Assembly (NCBI RefSeq): GCF_900114895.1
Contig: NZ_FOUO01000004.1
Span: 62,001-126,000 of the forward strand
DNA from: Ectothiorhodospira mobilis
GTDB taxonomy: Bacteria > Pseudomonadota > Gammaproteobacteria > Ectothiorhodospirales > Ectothiorhodospiraceae
Reading direction: 5' to 3'
Length of the DNA: 64,000 bases
Shown: piece by piece, positions 53,140-61,407 of the stretch
Layout of the letters: each line of letters begins with the position of its first letter
Position numbering within the stretch: position 1 is the first letter of the stretch
The notes under the pieces: model-generated
Databases searched by the model: none
The model's input: the letters and a program-made list of their open reading frames with translations, nothing else
Told to the model about the DNA's origin: nothing
Position numbers and translations under genes: made by a program

Positions 53140-54681
53140 GTGTCCACCGTGCCTGACACCCGCAGCATGTTCCGAGTCCATGATGACCTGCGACCCCATG
53201 CGGTCGTGATCGGCAGCGGTTTCGGGGGGCTGGCGGCCGCCATCCGCCTGGGGGCCCGGGGCTACCGCGTCACGGTGCTGGAGAAGCGGGACGGCCCGGG
53301 GGGGCGGGCCTATGTCTACGAGCGGGACGGCTTCGTCTTCGATGCGGGGCCCACCATCGTCACCGCCCCCTTCGTCCTGGAGGAGCTCTGGCAGCTGTGT
53401 GGGCGGCGCATGGAGGAGGACATCGACCTGCGCCCCATGGATCCCTTCTACCAGATCCGCTTCCACGACGGCCAGGTGTTCAACTACTGGGCGGATATCG
53501 AGGCGGTGCGCGAGGAGGTGAGGCGCTTCTCCCCCGGGGATCTGGAGGGCTATGACGCCTTCATGAAGGCCAGCCAGGCCAACTACAAGGTGGGCTTCGA
53601 GGGCCTGGCCCATGTGCCCTTCAACTCCCTTGCGGACATGGCCCGGGTGGTGCCGGACCTGGTGCGCCTGGGGGCCTACCGCAGCGTCTACGGTCTGGTA
53701 TCGAAGCACATCCGGGATCCGCGACTGCGTCAGGTGCTCAGCTTCCACCCCCTGTTGGTGGGGGGCAATCCCTTCCGCACCACCTCGGTCTACTGCCTGA
53801 TCTCCTTCCTGGAGCGCCGCTTCGGGGTGCACTTCGCCATGGGGGGGACGGGCAGCCTGGTCAAGGGCCTGGTGGGCCTGATCCAGGGGCAGGGCAACAC
53901 CATCCGCTACCACAGTGAGGTGGAACGCATCCTTGTGGAGGGCGGCCGCGCCCGCGGGGTGCGCCTCAAATCCGGTGAGGAGATCGCGGCCGACGTGGTG
54001 GTCTCCAACGCCGATTCCGCCAGTACCTATCACGACCTGGTGCCGGCCGGGGACCGCCGCCACTGGACCGACCGGCGCATCCGCCGCTCCCGCTATTCCA
54101 TGGGTCTGTTCGTCTGGTACTTCGGTACCCGTCGCCGCTACGAGGACGTGCCCCACCATTCCATCCTCCTGGGCCCCCGCTACAAGGAGCTGATCGAGGA
54201 CATCTTCGAGCGCAAGGTGCTGGCGGACGACTTCAGCCTGTATCTGCACCGGCCCACGAAGACGGATCCCTCCATGGCCCCCGAGGGCTGCGATACCTTC
54301 TACGCCCTCTCGCCGGTACCCCACCTGGAGGCGGATGTGGACTGGGAGACCCAGGCCGAGCCCTACCGGCGGCGGATCGAGGCCTTTTTGTCCGAAACCC
54401 TCCTGCCGGACCTGGAGAACCAGGTGGCGGTCTCCCACGTGGTGACGCCGCGCTATTTCCAGGATGAGCTCAATTCCTTCCGCGGGGCCGGGTTCGGCCT
54501 GGAGCCGGTGCTCTGGCAGAGCGCCGCCTTCCGCCCCCGCAACCGCAGCGAGGATGTGGACCGGCTCTACCTGGTGGGCGCCGGGACCCATCCCGGGGCG
54601 GGGCTTCCCGGGGTCATCTCCTCGGCCAAGGTGCTGGATGAGGTGGTCCCCGATGCCCAGCGCGTGAAGGGGGTTGCATGA
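53140..54681 (+). CDS. crtI: Phytoene desaturase CrtI
   Basis: CrtI dehydrogenates phytoene, to lycopene in the spirilloxanthin route. The 513-residue FAD enzyme has the dinucleotide motif VVIGSGFGGLAAA (residues 22-34), LEKRDGPGGRAYVYERDGF, FDAGPTIVTAP and the C-terminal signature YLVGAGTHPGAGLPGVISSAK split across the known flavin contact. The start is GTG 53140 with CAGGG upstream; ATG 53167 is possible. crtB overlaps by 4 bp. Confidence 0.96.
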   Translation: MSTVPDTRSMFRVHDDLRPHAVVIGSGFGGLAAAIRLGARGYRVTVLEKRDGPGGRAYVYERDGFVFDAGPTIVTAPFVLEELWQLCGRRMEEDIDLRPMDPFYQIRFHDGQVFNYWADIEAVREEVRRFSPGDLEGYDAFMKASQANYKVGFEGLAHVPFNSLADMARVVPDLVRLGAYRSVYGLVSKHIRDPRLRQVLSFHPLLVGGNPFRTTSVYCLISFLERRFGVHFAMGGTGSLVKGLVGLIQGQGNTIRYHSEVERILVEGGRARGVRLKSGEEIAADVVVSNADSASTYHDLVPAGDRRHWTDRRIRRSRYSMGLFVWYFGTRRRYEDVPHHSILLGPRYKELIEDIFERKVLADDFSLYLHRPTKTDPSMAPEGCDTFYALSPVPHLEADVDWETQAEPYRRRIEAFLSETLLPDLENQVAVSHVVTPRYFQDELNSFRGAGFGLEPVLWQSAAFRPRNRSEDVDRLYLVGAGTHPGAGLPGVISSAKVLDEVVPDAQRVKGVA

Positions 54682-55790
54682 ACCGATTCAAGGCACCACC
54701 GGCGGGGCGCCCCACCCGGGCGGCGGATCTGGCCGCCTGCCGGGAATTGCTGTGCGACGGCTCGCGGTCCTTCTACGCCGCCTCCTTCTTCCTGCCCCGG
54801 CAGATCCGGGAACCCGCCACGGCCATGTACGCCTTCTGCCGCCTGGCGGATGATGCCATCGACCTGGATGAGCGGGGCGATGGCCTGGAACGCATGCAGG
54901 ACCGGCTGGACCGCATCTATGCCGGGGAACCGCGTGACTACCCCGCCGACCGGGCCTTTGCCCGGGTGGTGGAGCGGTTCGCCATCCCCAAGGCCCTGCC
55001 CCAGGCCCTGCTGGAGGGCTTCGAGTGGGACACCGGCGGGCGCACCTATCCGGATCTGGCCGCGCTGGAGGCCTACGGGGCCCGGGTGGCGGGCACCGTG
55101 GGGGCCATGATGACCCTGGTGATGGGGGTGCGCTCCCCCGATGCCCTGGCCCGGGCCTGTGATATGGGCGTGGCCATGCAGCTCACCAACATCGCCCGGG
55201 ATGTGGGGGAGGACGCCCGCAACGGGCGTATCTACCTGCCTTTGGAGTGGATGCATGAGGAGGGGGTGGACCCGGAGGCCTTCCTGGCCGAGCCTCGCTT
55301 CACGCCGGGTCTGGGGCGGGTGGTGAAACGCCTGCTGGAGGCGGCGGACGGCCTCTATGAGCGCGGCGCCGTGGGCATCCAGACCCTGCCTCCGTCCTGC
55401 CGTCCGGGGATCCAGGCCGCCATGGTCCTGTATGCGGAGATCGGCCGGGAGGTGGAACGCAACGGCCTGGACTCCGTGACCCGGCGGGCGGTGGTGCCCC
55501 CGGGGCGCAAGATCCGCGCCCTCTCGCGCATCCTGCAACGCTGTTCCGGCGAGGAGCTGCAGGCCATGAACCGTATCCTTGCGGAGGAGCCCCTGGAGGC
55601 CAACCGCTTCCTCGTGGATGCCGTGCGCCAGCAATCCGTGGAGGCGGGCGTTGTGCGCCCCACGGCCCTGGCCATGGGGCGCCTGGAACATCGCCTCATG
55701 TGGCTGCACAACCTCTTCCTGCGCCTGGAGCAGCGCGATGGCGGCGGTGTGCAGCGGGGGACGCGGCCGCGCAGCCCGGTGGCGGGCTGA
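54678..55790 (+). CDS. crtB: Phytoene synthase CrtB
   Basis: CrtB condenses two geranylgeranyl diphosphates to phytoene. Motifs are GSRSFYAASFFLPRQIR, the first Asp-rich RLADDAIDLDE and the second NIARDVGEDARNGRIYLP. It has 370 residues, slightly long because of a C-terminal tail. It overlaps crtI in ATGA and is convergent with crtC. Confidence 0.96.
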   Translation: MNRFKAPPAGRPTRAADLAACRELLCDGSRSFYAASFFLPRQIREPATAMYAFCRLADDAIDLDERGDGLERMQDRLDRIYAGEPRDYPADRAFARVVERFAIPKALPQALLEGFEWDTGGRTYPDLAALEAYGARVAGTVGAMMTLVMGVRSPDALARACDMGVAMQLTNIARDVGEDARNGRIYLPLEWMHEEGVDPEAFLAEPRFTPGLGRVVKRLLEAADGLYERGAVGIQTLPPSCRPGIQAAMVLYAEIGREVERNGLDSVTRRAVVPPGRKIRALSRILQRCSGEELQAMNRILAEEPLEANRFLVDAVRQQSVEAGVVRPTALAMGRLEHRLMWLHNLFLRLEQRDGGGVQRGTRPRSPVAG

Positions 55791-55797
55791 ACCGCGC

Positions 55798-56871
55798 CTA
55801 GCCCCGCGCCCGCCGCGGCATGCGAAAGGGCAGCATCCACTGCACCACCGGCGAGACGAAGCGGTCCAGGGACAGGCTCTCGTGGAACGCGGTGACGGTC
55901 TCCCCGTGGATGCCCATCTCTACCAGTGAGCGGGCATAGAAGGGGGTGTCCTCCAGGGTCTGGCGCACCCGGGCGCTGCCGGCATCCGCGCGGGTGCCCC
56001 GCGGGGCCCGCCAGATCGAGGCAGTGGGCAGGGACTGATGGGGGGGGGCTGCCATCGCCTCGGCCTCCCCGTGCGGGTCGAAACGCAGGCTCAGCAGGCG
56101 GTGTGCGCCGCTGCGGGTCTGCGCCTCATAGAGCACCACCGTGCCCCCGTCCCCCATGGGGGCCCGGGACCAGTCCCAGTAGCGGAAACCCGCCTCCAGG
56201 GGCTCCTCGCCCCGGTTGCTGTCCAGGTAGGCGTGCCCTTCCCAGCGTAACCCGGGATGCCTCATCTCCACCTGGATGCGCCCCGATGGGGCCAGCGGCC
56301 GCCACTGGTGGCGGCCGCCCTCATCCAGGTCGAAGCGGTAGCCGGTGAGGAAGTCCGGTGTGAAGGTGATGGTGCCCTCGAGGCGCGAGGGCAGGGGGGC
56401 GGTGATCTCGCGCACATGCATCACCAGGCGTTCGCCGTCCCACTGGATGCGGCTGGGGCCGATGGCCAGGTATCCGTCCCCGCGCGCCAGATCCCCCCGT
56501 CCCCGTTCCGTCATGGCCCAGCGCTTGCCGCCCTCGCCGTAGAGGGCCAGGTTCACCGCGCAGTGGTGCTCCGGGTCCGCCGCCCCGCGCCGCCGCGCGC
56601 GGGCATAGTAGGGGGAGAAGACGCTGCCGACGAAGGCGATGAGGGTGAGCCCCCGGCGGCCGTCGTCGCTGAGGGCGTCCACGTACCACCAGAGATAGCC
56701 GCCGTGGGCTACCGCCTCCGGGAACTCAGGTCCGACAGCAGGGCCGACGCGGCAAGCCGCCCCGAGAGGGTCGCCATCGGCACCCCCGCCCCCGGGTGCA
56801 CGCTGCCCCCCGCCAGGTACAGCCCCGGGATCCGGCTGCGGGTCCCGGGGCGCTGGAACGACGCCCGCCAT
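55798..56871 (-). CDS. crtC: Carotenoid 1,2-hydratase CrtC (start uncertain, overlaps crtD)
   Basis: CrtC hydrates the psi-end of neurosporene/lycopene derivatives to 1-hydroxy carotenoids. The conserved region starts GPEFPEAVAHGGYLWWYVDALSDDG and continues LIAFVGSVFSPYYARARRRG. That homology begins inside the last codons of crtD, and the frame has no ATG, GTG or TTG between 56871 and the motif WWYVDALSDDG. The only usable start is ATG 56871, giving 357 residues and a 163-bp overlap with crtD. A sequencing error, non-standard start or genuine long overlap are all possible. Confidence 0.88.
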   Translation of the reverse strand: MAGVVPAPRDPQPDPGAVPGGGQRAPGGGGADGDPLGAACRVGPAVGPEFPEAVAHGGYLWWYVDALSDDGRRGLTLIAFVGSVFSPYYARARRRGAADPEHHCAVNLALYGEGGKRWAMTERGRGDLARGDGYLAIGPSRIQWDGERLVMHVREITAPLPSRLEGTITFTPDFLTGYRFDLDEGGRHQWRPLAPSGRIQVEMRHPGLRWEGHAYLDSNRGEEPLEAGFRYWDWSRAPMGDGGTVVLYEAQTRSGAHRLLSLRFDPHGEAEAMAAPPHQSLPTASIWRAPRGTRADAGSARVRQTLEDTPFYARSLVEMGIHGETVTAFHESLSLDRFVSPVVQWMLPFRMPRRARG

Positions 56872-58214
56872 CCATGGGTCGCCTGGCCGTAGAGCCCGCC
56901 GCCCGTTCCCGGAAAGAGGGTCTCGAACTGGGGCGGGGCGCTCACCACCGCCTCCGTTCCCGGGGGTTCCAATTGCAGTCCACAGCGTTCCAGCAGGCGG
57001 AAGGTGGTCTCCTCGCATCGTGCGATCTCCTCGGGGCTGGGGGCAGGGCGGTCGCCCAGGGGCGGGGCGTTCACCAGGCAGAGCAGGCGGTCTGAGTGCG
57101 GGCCGGTCCCATCGATGTCCCGATCGCCCCGGTCCTGGGCGCAGACATAGACCGTGGGTTCGGTCGGGAGGCGGCCACGCTGGAACACATCCTCGAACTC
57201 GGCCTGGTAATCCCGACAGAAGAATACATTATGGCGCAGCAGGGGAAAGCCCTGGACCGGTACGCGCAGGTTCCAGGTGACGGCGGACAGGGAGCGCTGC
57301 CGTCCCCGCTCGGCGGGCACGGCGCGCCGCGGTGCAGGCCCCAGGAGCCCCTGCTGCAGGGCCGCCACGTCGGTATTGCTGAGGACGGCGTCGGCCCGGA
57401 TCTCCTCGCCATCCTCCAGGCGTACCCCCCGGGCGCGGCCGCCCTGGACCAGGATCTCGGCCACCGCGCGGCCGTAATAAAAGCGCGCCCCGCGGCGCGT
57501 GGCAAGCGCCGCCAGGGCCTGGGGGATGCGGGCCATGCCGCCTTCTACCATCCAGACCCCTTCCTGCTCCACGTGGGCGATGAGCATGAGGGTGGCCGGG
57601 GCCTGGAAGGGGGACGAGCCGCAGTAGGTGGAATAGCGCGCGAACAGCTGGCGCAGGCGGGGGTCGTGGAAATGCTCCCCCAGGGCCCGCCATAGGGTGT
57701 CGTAGGGGGAGATGCGCAAAAGGTCCCCCAGCCCGCGCATGCCGGCGCGGCCCACCAGCCCGGCGGGGCTGGGTTGCGGGGCACGGATGAAGGTGTCCTT
57801 GAGGGTGTGGTAGGTGCGCCTCGCCCGCTGGCAGAAGGCCTGGAAGCGGGCGGCCTCAGCGGCGCCGGCAAATTCGGCGATGGCCTGGGCGGAGCGCTCC
57901 GGGTCGGCATGCAGGTCCAGGCGTTCCTCCGGACCCCATGCGTGGCGTGCCAGGACCCCCATGGGTTGGAGCGTCAGATGCGCCTCCAGGGACTCCCCCA
58001 CGGCCTCCAGCAACTCGTCGAAGACCCAGCGCATGGTGAATACGGTGGGCCCGGCATCCATGGGCGCCCCGCTGGCCGCCACCTCGCGGATCTTGCCTCC
58101 GGGGGCCCGGGCCTTCTCCACCACGGTCACGTCCAGGCCCCGGTGGGCCAGTTCCAGGGCCGCCGAGAGGCCGCCGATCCCGGCTCCGATGATCACGATT
58201 CTAGGGGAATTCAC
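56709..58214 (-). CDS. crtD: Methoxyneurosporene/hydroxy-carotenoid 3,4-desaturase CrtD
   Basis: CrtD introduces the C-3,4 double bond in acyclic hydroxylated carotenoids. The 501-residue FAD protein has RIVIIGAGIGGLSAALELA at residues 5-23, EKARAPGGKIREV, GPTVFTMRWVFDEL and the C-terminal LYLAGGSVHPGAGVPMATLSG. It is transcribed with crtC away from crtE. The 108-bp gap to crtE contains a perfect palindrome. Confidence 0.95.
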   Translation of the reverse strand: MNSPRIVIIGAGIGGLSAALELAHRGLDVTVVEKARAPGGKIREVAASGAPMDAGPTVFTMRWVFDELLEAVGESLEAHLTLQPMGVLARHAWGPEERLDLHADPERSAQAIAEFAGAAEAARFQAFCQRARRTYHTLKDTFIRAPQPSPAGLVGRAGMRGLGDLLRISPYDTLWRALGEHFHDPRLRQLFARYSTYCGSSPFQAPATLMLIAHVEQEGVWMVEGGMARIPQALAALATRRGARFYYGRAVAEILVQGGRARGVRLEDGEEIRADAVLSNTDVAALQQGLLGPAPRRAVPAERGRQRSLSAVTWNLRVPVQGFPLLRHNVFFCRDYQAEFEDVFQRGRLPTEPTVYVCAQDRGDRDIDGTGPHSDRLLCLVNAPPLGDRPAPSPEEIARCEETTFRLLERCGLQLEPPGTEAVVSAPPQFETLFPGTGGGLYGQATHGWRASFQRPGTRSRIPGLYLAGGSVHPGAGVPMATLSGRLAASALLSDLSSRRR

Positions 58215-58264
58215 GGCGTTCCTTGTCTCCTGGGCGGCCTTTGACTCGGCCGGGGGTTGTGTCT

Positions 58265-58278
58265 ATGCTGGACAGCAT
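58265..58278. promoter_or_regulatory. Palindrome between crtD and crtE
   Basis: ATGCTG-GA-CAGCAT is a perfect 6-bp inverted repeat centred in the divergent crtD/crtE gap. A TGT at 58258 and ACA at 58272 give TGT-N11-ACA, one base short of the PpsR spacing. Two CTGACA hexamers follow at 58285 and 58298. It is probably an operator, but for which regulator is unclear. Confidence 0.5.
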
Positions 58279-58322
58279 CCAATACTGACAAGTAAACCTG
58301 ACACAGGGGGCTTAGGTAAACC

Positions 58323-59192
58323 ATGGAAGCCACGACGCGAATCGAGCAGGCACTGGAACGGGCGCTGGCACATGGTGAATCCCCCGCCGGCCCCCCCCTG
58401 CTGCTGGAGGCGATTCGCTACGCGGTCTTCCCCGGTGGTGCCCGCATCCGCCCGCAACTGGTGCTGGCGGTGGCCCAGGCCTGCGGGGACGATGCCCGTG
58501 AGGTGACGGAAGCCGCCGCCGCCGCCATCGAACTGATGCACTGCGCCTCCCTGGTGCATGACGACCTGCCCTGTTTTGATGGGGCGGAACTGCGCCGGGG
58601 CAAGCCCTCCGTGCATGCCGCCTATGGGGAGCGTCTGGCGGTGCTTGCCGGAGACGCCCTCATCGTCGTGGCCATGGAGGCCCTGGCCCGGGGGGCGACG
58701 CAGGCCCCCGAACGCCTGGCGCCCCTGCTCACCACGGTGGGTCAGGGGGTGAGCGTGCCCTCCGGGATCATCGCCGGCCAGGCCTGGGAATGCGAGCCCC
58801 GGGTGGACCTGGCCGAGTACCAGCGGGCCAAGACCGGCGCCCTGTTTGCCGCCGCCACCATGGCGGGGGCCGCGGCCGCCGGCCATGACCCCGCCCCCTG
58901 GCGCGCCCTGGGGGAGAAGCTGGGGGAGGCCTTCCAGGTGGCCGATGACCTGCGGGACGCCGTTTCCAACCCCGAGGAACTGGGCAAGCCCGTGGGGCAG
59001 GACGAGGCTCTGGACCGCCCCAATGCCGTGCGCCAGCTGGGCGTGAAGGGGGCCACGGAGCGGCTCAAGCGGCTCTTGGAGGAGGCCATGGCCTCCATCC
59101 CCGCCTGTCCCGGGGAGGAGGAGCTGCGGGTGTTGCTGCTGAAACAGGCCGCCCGCTTCCTGCCCAAGGAACTGGCCCAGCAGGCCGCCTGA
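58323..59192 (+). CDS. crtE: Geranylgeranyl diphosphate synthase CrtE
   Basis: CrtE elongates farnesyl diphosphate to geranylgeranyl diphosphate, supplying phytoene and the bacteriochlorophyll tail. The 289-residue protein has PGGARIRPQLVL, the first Asp-rich motif in VHDDLPCFD (Asp80, 81, 86) and the second FQVADDLRDA. A downstream RGKPSVHAAYG segment is typical of the IspA/CrtE family. It is 10 bp before crtF. Confidence 0.95.
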   Translation: MEATTRIEQALERALAHGESPAGPPLLLEAIRYAVFPGGARIRPQLVLAVAQACGDDAREVTEAAAAAIELMHCASLVHDDLPCFDGAELRRGKPSVHAAYGERLAVLAGDALIVVAMEALARGATQAPERLAPLLTTVGQGVSVPSGIIAGQAWECEPRVDLAEYQRAKTGALFAAATMAGAAAAGHDPAPWRALGEKLGEAFQVADDLRDAVSNPEELGKPVGQDEALDRPNAVRQLGVKGATERLKRLLEEAMASIPACPGEEELRVLLLKQAARFLPKELAQQAA

Positions 59193-59202
59193 AGCCCGCC
59201 CC

Positions 59203-60360
59203 ATGCAACGGCCCGCAAGAGGGAGGGTCCAGGACGTACCCTCCAAGGCCCGCTGGCGGGGCGGGCTGCTCCACCTGCGCAACCGCATCCTGGCCAGCCG
59301 GCGTTTCCAGAGTTGGGCGGCCGCCTTTCCCCTGACACGCCCCGTCGCCCGGCGGCGTTCCCGTGCCCTGTTCGATCTGGTGGCGGGGTTTGTCTACTCC
59401 CAAGTCCTGTATGTCTGCGTGCGCCTGGACGTCCTGGGTCATGTGCACCGCGAAGGTCCGCAGACCCCGGCACAGCTGGCGGCCTGGATGGAGATGCCCG
59501 AGGAGAACGCCCTGGTGCTGGTCAAGGCCGCCTGCGCCCTGGGGCTGCTGCAGCCCTTCGGCCGTGGCCGCTACGGCCTGGGGATGCACGGGGCGGCGAT
59601 GATGGCCCATCCCGGCATCCCCGCCATGGTGGCGCATCACGCCATGCTCTACGACGATCTGCGCGATCCGGTGGCCCTGTTCCGCGGCGAGGCCGGGGAG
59701 ACCCGTCTGGGGGCCTATTGGGCCTACGCCGGGGGCCGGTCCCCGGCGGAACTGGCAGGGGATCAGGTCACCCCCTATACCGAGTTGATGTCCGTCTCCC
59801 AGCAGTTGGTGGCGGAGGAGATCCTGGACGCCTTTACTCCCCGGGGCTACCGCCGCCTCATGGACCTGGGGGGTGGCAACGCCACCTTCCTCACCGCCGT
59901 GGGGGCGCGGGTGCCGGAGATCCAGCTGGTGCTCTATGATCTCCCCGCCGTGGCGGAACAGGGCCGCCGGCGGCTGGAATCCGCGGGCCTGGGCGCACGC
60001 GCCCGGATCGTTCGTGGGGATTTCTTCCGTGATCCGCTCCCCCCCGGGGCCGATCTGATCTCCCTGGTGCGCGTGGTCCATGACCATGACGACGCCGACA
60101 TCCTCGGGCTGCTGCGTGCCGCGCGCCAGGCCCTGGAGCCCGGCGGGGCCTTGCTCCTGGCCGAACCCATGGCCGGGACCCCCGGGGCCGAGCCCATGGG
60201 GGATGCCTATTTCGGTGTCTATCTCTTCGCCATGGGCAGCGGCCGGCCCCGCACCCCCGATGAATTGGAGGACCTGTTACGCCGTGCAGGGTTCTCCCAG
60301 GTGCGCCTTTTGTCCACGCGAAATCCTTTATTGACGCGGGTCATGTTGGCCGAACCGTGA
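59203..60360 (+). CDS. crtF: Carotenoid O-methyltransferase CrtF (hydroxyneurosporene methyltransferase)
   Basis: CrtF methylates the 1-hydroxy group of carotenoids with SAM, giving the methoxy groups of spirilloxanthin or spheroidene. The 385-residue protein has an N-terminal dimerisation/winged-helix domain (YSQVLYVCVRLDVLGHVHREG), the SAM motif MDLGGGNATFL near residue 221, and the late LLLAEPMAGTPGAEPMGDAYF region. It closes crtEF and is followed by the bchC promoter. Confidence 0.95.
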   Translation: MQRPARGRVQDVPSKARWRGGLLHLRNRILASRRFQSWAAAFPLTRPVARRRSRALFDLVAGFVYSQVLYVCVRLDVLGHVHREGPQTPAQLAAWMEMPEENALVLVKAACALGLLQPFGRGRYGLGMHGAAMMAHPGIPAMVAHHAMLYDDLRDPVALFRGEAGETRLGAYWAYAGGRSPAELAGDQVTPYTELMSVSQQLVAEEILDAFTPRGYRRLMDLGGGNATFLTAVGARVPEIQLVLYDLPAVAEQGRRRLESAGLGARARIVRGDFFRDPLPPGADLISLVRVVHDHDDADILGLLRAARQALEPGGALLLAEPMAGTPGAEPMGDAYFGVYLFAMGSGRPRTPDELEDLLRRAGFSQVRLLSTRNPLLTRVMLAEP

Positions 60361-60371
60361 CCCGGGGCGGG

Positions 60372-60389
60372 TGTGAGTTTGGGTTGACA
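60372..60389 (+). promoter_or_regulatory. PpsR/CrtJ-type site upstream of bchC
   Basis: TGT-N12-ACA at 60372-60389 overlaps the -35 hexamer of the bchC promoter, so a bound repressor would block RNA polymerase. This matches the arrangement known at Rhodobacter bchC. Only one full copy is visible; Rhodobacter has two. Confidence 0.78.
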
Positions 60390-60411
60390 ACCTTTAGGGT
60401 CACGCTAGACT
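60384..60411 (+). promoter_or_regulatory. Sigma-70-type promoter of bchCXY
   Basis: A consensus TTGACA (60384-60389) and TAGACT (60406-60411) are separated by 16 bp. The predicted start is about 40 bp before the bchC ATG. It lies downstream of the crtF stop, so bchCXY can be transcribed alone or by read-through from crtEF. Confidence 0.72.
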
Positions 60412-60456
60412 TACACGCATATTTCGCAGGGGTAACCCGCCCCGGGTCCGACTACC

Positions 60457-61407
60457 ATGAAAGCGACCGCCGTCGTCATCGAAAAGCCTGAGCACCTGGC
60501 CGTCAGCGAACTGGAGCTGACTCCTCCGGGGGATGCCGATGTGGTGGTGGATATCCTCTGGAGCGGCATCAGTACCGGCACGGAACGCCTCCTGTGGACC
60601 GGGCGTATGCCCGACTTCCCCGGCATGGGCTATCCCCTGGTGCCTGGGTACGAGTCCGTGGGGTGTATCGCCGCCGCCGGGCCGGATTCTGGCTGCCAGG
60701 AGGGAGAGATGGTCTTCGTGCCCGGTGCCGCCTGTTACGGAGAGGTGCGGGGGCTTTTCGGCGGGGCGGCCTCCCGTGTGGTGGTCCCCGGCGCCAAGGT
60801 GGTACCGCTGCCCCAGGGGCTGGAAGAGGAGGGCGTCCTCCTGGCCCTGGCCGCCACCGCCTATCACGCCATCTTCCAGGGGCAGCCGCCCCAGGGCCAC
60901 CTCCTGCCCGAACTCATCGTGGGTCACGGTGTCCTCGGGCGGCTGCTGGCCCGCATCGCCGTGGCCACCGGGGGGAGCCCCGTGGTCTGGGAGGTGAACC
61001 CGGAGCGCCAGGAGGGGGCCGAGGGGTACGAGGTGCTGCATCCCGAGCGGGATGAACGCCGGGACTACGGTCGGATCATCGACGTCAGTGGCGATGCCGG
61101 CCTGCTGGACACCCTCATCGCCCGTCTCGCCCGTGGCGGTGAAGTGGTGCTGGCCGGGTTCTACAGCCAGCCCCTGAATTTTGCCTTCCCCCCGGCCTTT
61201 ATGCGAGAGGCGCGCCTGCGCTGCGCAGCGGAATGGCAGCCCGGGGATCTGACGGAGATCAACAACCTGATCGGGTCAGGTCGCGTATCCTTGCACGCAC
61301 TGATCACGCACCGCCATCCGGTGAGCGAGGCCCGGCAGGCCTATCAGACGGCCTTCGGTGATCCCCGTTGCCTGAAGATGATCCTGGACTGGAGGAGTGG
61401 GCGGTGA
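60457..61407 (+). CDS. bchC: 2-desacetyl-2-hydroxyethyl bacteriochlorophyllide a dehydrogenase BchC
   Basis: BchC oxidises the C3 hydroxyethyl group to acetyl in bacteriochlorophyll a synthesis. The 316-residue medium-chain dehydrogenase has SGISTGTERLLWTGRMPDFPG-type and VPGYESVG segments and a nucleotide motif VGHGVLGRLLARI. Catalytic zinc cysteines of ordinary alcohol dehydrogenases are missing, as usual in BchC. bchX starts by a GTGA overlap. Confidence 0.95.
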   Translation: MKATAVVIEKPEHLAVSELELTPPGDADVVVDILWSGISTGTERLLWTGRMPDFPGMGYPLVPGYESVGCIAAAGPDSGCQEGEMVFVPGAACYGEVRGLFGGAASRVVVPGAKVVPLPQGLEEEGVLLALAATAYHAIFQGQPPQGHLLPELIVGHGVLGRLLARIAVATGGSPVVWEVNPERQEGAEGYEVLHPERDERRDYGRIIDVSGDAGLLDTLIARLARGGEVVLAGFYSQPLNFAFPPAFMREARLRCAAEWQPGDLTEINNLIGSGRVSLHALITHRHPVSEARQAYQTAFGDPRCLKMILDWRSGR

